From Candidatus Dormiibacterota bacterium (GTDB lineage Bacteria; Chloroflexota; Dormibacteria; Dormibacterales; Dormibacteraceae): a stretch of DNA of 64,000 nt. Of this stretch, positions 59,166 to 64,000 are shown piece after piece. Both the position numbers and the translations under genes were made by a program. Below the pieces are notes generated by a model. The model did no database searches. It was not told where the DNA came from and worked only from the letters and a program-made list of their open reading frames with translations. Every line of letters starts with the position of its first letter. The stretch's first letter is position 1. Where the stretch lies: assembly GCA_003139695.1 (NCBI GenBank), contig PLJM01000006.1:434001-498000 (forward strand). Direction: 5' to 3'.

Positions 59166-60302
59166 CTAAAGGTAGTCCTTGGGGTCGAGGCTTCGGGTCA
59201 GGGTGGTGAAGTTTTCGAAGCCGTTGGCCGTGACCATGCCGGTGTCCTCGATGCGGACGCCGCCCAGGCCCAGCAGGTACAGCCCGGGCTCGACGGTGAC
59301 CACGTCGCCCTCCATGAGGGCCTCCTCGCTCGGTCCACGCAGGGACGGGGCCTCGTGCACGTCCAAGCCCACGCCATGGCCCGTGCTGTGGTTCATCTTC
59401 GGCCCGCCCTCCGGGCCCTCGAAGCCCTTGGTCGTCGTTCCGTACCCGCGGTCGACCAGCACCTGGCACACGGCGGCATGGACGTCGCGGCCAGGAATGC
59501 CGGCCCTGATGGACTCGATGCCGGCATCCAGCGCCTGGAGCGTAGATGCGTGCATCCGCTTGATCTCGTCCGGGACGTCGCCAACGACGACCGTCCGGGT
59601 GAGGTCGCCGTGGTAATGGCTCGTGCGCCCCGCTGGAAAGATGTCGATGATCACGGGTGCGTTGGCTCGGATCGGCCCGTCGCCGCGAAAGTGCGGCATC
59701 GCGCATTCGGGCGATCCGGCAACGATCATGTCCGGGCAGCTGAAGCCCATCTCGCCCAGCAGCAGCTGGGCGCGCGCGTAAAGCCGCTCCGAGGTGAGCG
59801 GCCGGCCCCCGAGCCAGAGCAGGCCGTCTTTGATCTCGGCCTGCGCCAGCTGGCGGACGACCTCGGTCACCGCCGCCTCGGCAGCGCGCTGTGCGGCGCG
59901 GATGAAGCTTGCCTCCTCCGCGGATTTATGCCTTCGCTCAGCCTTGAAAAGCTCGTGGTCGATGTCGACGGCGACGCCGGTGGAGCGGAGCTCTTCGAGG
60001 TAAGCGGCCTGCAGCCGCGGCGACACCCGGGCCTCCTCCAGGCCCTTCTCCCGCAGCATCCTGGCGGCCAGCCGGGGCCACGACGCGAACTCGCCGTGGT
60101 CGACGAAGCCGGCCTCGGCAAAACCCAGCTTGCGCGCCGCCTTGCTCTGGACGCGCGCGCGGTCGATCTCCAGCGGGCTGGCCACCAGCACGTCGTCTCC
60201 GTCCCCAAACCGGATGTAGAGGCCGGTTTCCACGGGAAAACCTGAGGCGTAGGCGAAGTCGGCATCCGACTCACCACTGGGAATCAGGACGAGCGGTTTC
60301 AA
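59166..60302 (-). CDS. M24 metallopeptidase (Xaa-Pro aminopeptidase-like)
   Basis: A 378-residue creatinase/prolidase-fold enzyme. The five metal ligands can be placed: Asp in VIIDIFP, Asp in HGDLTRT, His in NHSTGHGVGL, Glu in TVEPGLY and Glu in GVRIEDTG. It has an N-terminal creatinase domain and removes N-terminal residues before proline. It overlaps the upstream regulator by 4 bases. Confidence 0.9.
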   Translation of the reverse strand: MKPLVLIPSGESDADFAYASGFPVETGLYIRFGDGDDVLVASPLEIDRARVQSKAARKLGFAEAGFVDHGEFASWPRLAARMLREKGLEEARVSPRLQAAYLEELRSTGVAVDIDHELFKAERRHKSAEEASFIRAAQRAAEAAVTEVVRQLAQAEIKDGLLWLGGRPLTSERLYARAQLLLGEMGFSCPDMIVAGSPECAMPHFRGDGPIRANAPVIIDIFPAGRTSHYHGDLTRTVVVGDVPDEIKRMHASTLQALDAGIESIRAGIPGRDVHAAVCQVLVDRGYGTTTKGFEGPEGGPKMNHSTGHGVGLDVHEAPSLRGPSEEALMEGDVVTVEPGLYLLGLGGVRIEDTGMVTANGFENFTTLTRSLDPKDYL

Positions 60303-60682
60303 TCTGAGCTCCCGGCGTGTCTCTCGATCGCGGTGGCAAACAGCGATGCCAGCGCCGCCGGCGCCAAGGCATCGACCTCTTCGCTCACCTGGGTCGCCAT
60401 CCGCTTAGGCAGCTGCTTCCGCAGCAGCTCCAGATGCTGTTCGTAGACGCGGCCCAGCGAGCGGGGCGCAGACTTTCCCTCCAAGTTCAGCTTCTCCTGG
60501 ACCTCATAGCCACCGGTGTATGAAATCTCGTAGCCAAGCTCTCGCAGCTGGATCAGATCACGGCGCAGTGTACGTTCGGACACACCGGCGCGTTCGGCCA
60601 GCTCCAGAGGGTTGAGGCCTGGCTCGGCAATGACGACTGAGAGGATTCGCAACAGGCGCGCGAGACGGCGGGCGCGGTTCAC
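60299..60682 (-). CDS. DeoR/HTH_11-type winged-helix protein
   Basis: A 127-residue protein whose first ~60 residues form a winged helix (LARLLRILSVV, LNPLELAERAGVSERTLRRDLIQLRELGY, partly shown). It lacks the WYL or sugar-sensing domain usually attached and ends in a short helical tail. It is co-transcribed with the peptidase. Confidence 0.72.
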   Translation of the reverse strand: MNRARRLARLLRILSVVIAEPGLNPLELAERAGVSERTLRRDLIQLRELGYEISYTGGYEVQEKLNLEGKSAPRSLGRVYEQHLELLRKQLPKRMATQVSEEVDALAPAALASLFATAIERHAGSSD

Positions 60683-60851
60683 GCCCCCAATAATCCAATC
60701 AATGCCAAGGCGAGCGCTAGGCCGGATTTACTCCGGCCGACACCAAGCAAGTCACGATGCCAGGCGCCTCCGGACCTTGTGCGACTCGGAGGGGGTACCT
60801 TTGGGGTCCCCGCGACACAGTCGCGGGAGGGCCTCCTCACCCGCGATCTTT

Positions 60852-61076
60852 TTAGCCGATCTCTTCCCAAGAGGTCGCGTTGCCCTCGAACGGATCGGGC
60901 TCAGCCTCCTCCTGGTTTCCCACCTTCTGGTGGAACCTGCTCGCGATCATCTGGTAGGCCATCGCTTTGGGGATGCCCAGCTTGGTCAGCGACTTGACCT
61001 CGTCGGCCATCACCTTGTCCCGCGCAGCTTCGACAGCGGCCAGGACCTCTTCGATGGATGCCGTCTTCTTCTTCAT
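60852..61076 (-). CDS. Small acidic/helical protein
   Basis: A 74-residue protein from an ATG (KKKTASIEEVLAAVEAARDK). It looks like a soluble two-helix protein with an acidic C-terminus. Good codon structure, but no recognised family. The flanking 60683-60851 and 61077-61188 stretches show no other gene. Confidence 0.5.
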   Translation of the reverse strand: MKKKTASIEEVLAAVEAARDKVMADEVKSLTKLGIPKAMAYQMIASRFHQKVGNQEEAEPDPFEGNATSWEEIG

Positions 61077-61188
61077 AGATATCAGATCATACCCAAGCCA
61101 ACCGTCCCCTAATCCCGACCCTCGGCCAGCTTCCGGACCTTAAACTTACTTCTGCTGCCGGTTGCCGCTGAAGGTGCTGGGGGAGTGG

Positions 61189-63213
61189 ATGGCTGCTGAG
61201 TTCGCGCCCGACAAGATCAGGAACGTCGTCCTGCTCGGCCACTCGCATGACGGCAAGACCTCGATCGCCGAAGCCATGCTCTTCGCTTCGGGCGCGATCC
61301 CCCGGATGGGCTCGACCGACCTGGCCACCGCAACCACTGATTTCGAGCCTGAGGAACACAAGCGGAAGATCTCGATCAACCTGGGCGTGGCCTTCGTCGA
61401 GCACAACGGCTACAAGATCAACATTCTTGACGCCCCCGGCTTCTTCGATTTTGCCGGCCAGGTCCTCAGCGCCTTGCGGGTCGCGGAGGGAGCCTTGGTG
61501 GTGGTGGGACCGGGCGGTCAGCTGCCGGTCGGCGCCGAGGTCGCGTGGGAGTACTGCAACCGCACCAACAAGCCTCGGATCGTAGTCGTCAACAAGCTGG
61601 ATAAGGAGAATTCAGACTTCTACGGCGTCGTCGCCGCCATGCGCGAACACCTGGTCCCCCGGCCTTTTCCGCTTCACCTTCCAATCGGCTCTGAGCACGA
61701 CTTCCGAGGCATCGTCGACCTTCTCCACCTGAAAGCTTTCGTGACCACCCCGGACGGCAAGCGTGGTGAGGCGCCGATACCTGACGACATGAAGAAGCTG
61801 GTCGAGGAGAATCGCGGCCAGCTGATCGAGGCGGCGGCCGAGAGCGACGATGCACTTCTCGAGAAGTACCTCGATGCAGGAACCCTCAGTGAGGAGGAGA
61901 TCCAGCGCGGACTGCGCGAGGGAATTCTTGCCGGGAAGGTGGCGCCTGTCGTCTGCTGCTCAGCCACGAAGTTGCTTGGCGTTCGCACTCTGATGTCCAC
62001 CATCTGCGAGCTCCTGCCGCCGGCGGAAGGCGAATCAGACAAGCCTGTGAAGGCGTTTGTGTTCAGCACTGGCGGCGACCAGTTCGGACGCGTCAGCTAT
62101 TTCAAGGTTGCGGCGGGAAGCGTGAAGGCCGACATGCACCTGGCCAACTTGAGCCAGGGCGGGGAGGAGCGGCTGGCCCAGATCTTCTTTCCGAGAGGCA
62201 AGGAGCACGTGGCGACGGCCGAGGTCCATGCGGGCGACATCGGAGGGGTGACCAAGCTCGCCCACACGCTCACCGGCGACACCCTGGGAGTCAAGGATGG
62301 TGGCACCTTACCCGCGCTTGCCCTCCCGGGCCCTGCCTACAGCGTGGCGATCACGCCGAAGGCTCGCGGCGACGAGGAGAAGATCTCGAGCGGGCTGGCA
62401 CGATTGAGCGAGGAGGACCCGACGCTGCACGTCGAGCGCCTCGAGGAGACCCACCAGCTCGTGATCGCCGGCCTGGGCGACGTCCACCTCGATGTCACGC
62501 TCGAAAAGCTGAAGAGGAAGTACGGAGTGGAGGCGACGACGCAGACCCCGCGCGTCGCGTATCGCGAGACGGTCTCCGGTCACAGCCGCGCGGAGGGTCG
62601 TCACGTCAAGCAGTCGGGAGGGCACGGCCAGTACGGGATCTGCGTGATCGAGGTGTCGCCGACGAAGCGCGGCGAAGGGTTCGTCTGGGAGGACAAGATC
62701 TTCGGCGGCTCGATCCCGCAGAACTTCCGGCTCTCCGTGCAGAAAGGGATCGTCGACAACATGAGCAAGGGCGTCGTCGCCGGCTACCCGATGGTCGATG
62801 TCAGGGTCACGCTCGTCGACGGCAAGTTCCACCAGGTCGACTCGAACGACATGGCCTTCCAGATCGCGGGCTCCATGGCCATTCGCAGAGCCTCGCTGGA
62901 TGCCGGGCCGGTTTTGCTCGAACCGATCGTCGAAGCGGACATCCGTGTGCCGGAGAAGAATCTCGGCGCGATCATGTCGGACATCAACGGACGGCGCGGC
63001 AAGATCCTGGGCACGGAACCCGACGACGGGTATGAGAAGGTGCGGGCCACGGTGCCTGAGCACGAGATGCTGCGCTTCGCGCTCGACCTCCGCTCGATCA
63101 CGCAGGGTCGCGGCAGCTTTCAGAAGAAGTTCTCACACTACGATGAGATGCCTGCACACCTTGCCAAAGCCATCATCGAAGAGTTTCAAAAGCAACACGA
63201 AGCAGCCAGCTGA
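61189..63213 (+). CDS. Elongation-factor-G-like translational GTPase
   Basis: I chose the ATG at 61189 because GGGGGAG lies just upstream; the frame is open to 61162. The 674-residue protein has G1 LLGHSHDGKTS (altered from AHIDAGKT), G3 DAPGF and G4 NKLDKEN, then EF-G domains II-V (TQTPRVAYRETVSG, GHGQYGICVIEV, PEHEMLRFALDLRSITQGRGSF, partly shown). The switch and P-loop variations fit the secondary EF-G group (EF-G2-like) rather than the main FusA. It may act in ribosome rescue or stress rather than bulk elongation. Confidence 0.9.
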   Translation: MAAEFAPDKIRNVVLLGHSHDGKTSIAEAMLFASGAIPRMGSTDLATATTDFEPEEHKRKISINLGVAFVEHNGYKINILDAPGFFDFAGQVLSALRVAEGALVVVGPGGQLPVGAEVAWEYCNRTNKPRIVVVNKLDKENSDFYGVVAAMREHLVPRPFPLHLPIGSEHDFRGIVDLLHLKAFVTTPDGKRGEAPIPDDMKKLVEENRGQLIEAAAESDDALLEKYLDAGTLSEEEIQRGLREGILAGKVAPVVCCSATKLLGVRTLMSTICELLPPAEGESDKPVKAFVFSTGGDQFGRVSYFKVAAGSVKADMHLANLSQGGEERLAQIFFPRGKEHVATAEVHAGDIGGVTKLAHTLTGDTLGVKDGGTLPALALPGPAYSVAITPKARGDEEKISSGLARLSEEDPTLHVERLEETHQLVIAGLGDVHLDVTLEKLKRKYGVEATTQTPRVAYRETVSGHSRAEGRHVKQSGGHGQYGICVIEVSPTKRGEGFVWEDKIFGGSIPQNFRLSVQKGIVDNMSKGVVAGYPMVDVRVTLVDGKFHQVDSNDMAFQIAGSMAIRRASLDAGPVLLEPIVEADIRVPEKNLGAIMSDINGRRGKILGTEPDDGYEKVRATVPEHEMLRFALDLRSITQGRGSFQKKFSHYDEMPAHLAKAIIEEFQKQHEAAS

Positions 63214-63243
63214 GGTGTTGGCCGGCCTGCGCTTGATCGACTG

Positions 63244-64000
63244 ATGAGCGCGCCCAGCGCTCACGACGTATGCGTCATCGGCGGAGGTGTGACCGGCGCC
63301 GGTATTGCACGCGATCTTTCACTGCGCGGTCTGTCGGTCCTTCTCCTGGAGAAAGGCGACTGGGGCGCAGGCACCAGCGGCTCGTCGACGTGGATGATCC
63401 ACGGGGGACCTCGCTACCTCGAGTTCGACTGGGACACTACTCGCCGCTCCAGCGAAGACGCCGGCTTCATCGTGACGATCGCGCGCCACATGGTTTACCG
63501 GGTCGCTTTCCTCCTTCCGATCCTCCCCCATGACAGGAACAACATCGAGCGCATGGAGACGGCGATGGAGGTGTACGACCGCTTTCAGCCACTCAAGAAG
63601 TCGAACCCCCACGTTCGCCTCACTGCGGACGAGGCGCGTCAGGCCGAGCCGGGACTTACGAGCGATCTCGTCGGAGCAGTGACCCTGGAGGAGTGGGGCG
63701 TCGACCCACACCGTCTCGTGTTCGCCAACGTGCAGGACGCCATGGCCAACGGCGCTCGCGCCATGAATCACACCCGAGTGATCGAGCTGCTTCGCGACGG
63801 GGCCAACGTGATCGGAGTTCGCTACCGGTCAGCCGACGGAAGCCTGTCGGAGGCCAGGGCCAAGGTGGTCGTCAACGCCGCCGGGCCCTGGGTTCCCGAG
63901 GTCAGCCGTATGGCCGGCGCCAATGTGCAGCTGAGACCCGCGAAGGGGATTCACCTCGTCTACCCGCACCGTATCTCGAATTTCGGGCTCAGCGCCGAGA
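63244..64000 (+). CDS. glpD: FAD-dependent glycerol-3-phosphate dehydrogenase, N-terminal part (runs off window)
   Basis: The frame opens at ATG 63244 and is still open at the right edge, giving 252 residues. The FAD motif VCVIGGGVTGAGIARDLSLRG (partly shown) is followed by VLLLEKGDWGAGTSGSSTWMIHGGPRYLE and KVVVNAAGPWVPEVSRMAG, all typical of GlpD/GlpA. It oxidises glycerol-3-phosphate at the membrane and passes electrons to quinone. It starts 30 bases after the EF-G-like gene. Confidence 0.88.
   Translation, partial: MSAPSAHDVCVIGGGVTGAGIARDLSLRGLSVLLLEKGDWGAGTSGSSTWMIHGGPRYLEFDWDTTRRSSEDAGFIVTIARHMVYRVAFLLPILPHDRNNIERMETAMEVYDRFQPLKKSNPHVRLTADEARQAEPGLTSDLVGAVTLEEWGVDPHRLVFANVQDAMANGARAMNHTRVIELLRDGANVIGVRYRSADGSLSEARAKVVVNAAGPWVPEVSRMAGANVQLRPAKGIHLVYPHRISNFGLSAE

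Overview
The window is a gene-dense, high-GC bacterial chromosome segment with heavy use of GTG and TTG starts and many 4-base gene overlaps. It carries a coproporphyrin-dependent (HemQ-type) heme operon, an F420/LLM-type oxidoreductase and Tad-pilus TadE/TadG proteins. Together these suggest a soil Terrabacterium, most likely Dormibacterota, Chloroflexota or an actinobacterial relative. The taxonomic placement is inference from memory of gene content, not a search result.

Layout. 1-2.9 kb: the end of a membrane glycosyltransferase, a crotonase and a P5C dehydrogenase. 3.0-11.0 kb: a tightly overlapping six-gene operon, probably for a cell-surface glycan or lipid, encoding a nucleotidyltransferase-like protein, a GT2/GT-C fusion, a B12-type radical SAM enzyme, a beta-propeller lipoprotein, a DoxX protein and a methyltransferase. 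11.1-19.5 kb: a ferredoxin-reductase-like flavoprotein, a TadE/TadG/TadE cluster, a ferric-reductase-like membrane protein that looks frameshifted, and an LLM oxidoreductase. 19.5-28.2 kb: a Dph6-like ATP pyrophosphatase, then a MerR-like regulator leading hemA-hemC-hemD-hemB-hemQ-hemL-hemE-hemH.

28.25-51.35 kb is the most unusual part. An intact selenocysteine tRNA gene (selC, minus strand, 51255-51354) sits at the right edge. Three further copies of only its 3' half (74-75 bases, through the encoded CCA, same orientation) lie at 49394, 41237 and 28250. Each copy is accompanied by short TTGGCTGTC direct repeats at a roughly constant distance. This is the pattern left by serial site-specific integration into the 3' end of selC. 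It divides the region into three tandem islands of about 13.0, 8.2 and 1.9 kb. None encodes a recognisable integrase, so they resemble cis-mobilizable elements. Island 1 carries 4-hydroxybenzoate/protocatechuate catabolism (pobA, pcaHGBC), a branched-chain-type ABC importer, a PaaX-like regulator, a PaaK-like ligase and a MetE-like protein. Island 2 carries a D,D-carboxypeptidase pseudoenzyme, a GT4 glycosyltransferase, a GH130 enzyme, a six-hairpin glycosidase-like protein, a flavin split-barrel protein and a MarR/FMN-reductase/DoxX set. Island 3 carries one lipoprotein. Removing all three would place hemH next to selC and trxA.

51.4-64 kb is ordinary chromosome: trxA, an FmdB-type zinc ribbon, DUF1015, serA, a class V aminotransferase, rpsR-ssb-rpsF, an M24 peptidase with regulators, an EF-G-like GTPase, and the start of a glycerol-3-phosphate dehydrogenase gene cut by the window edge.
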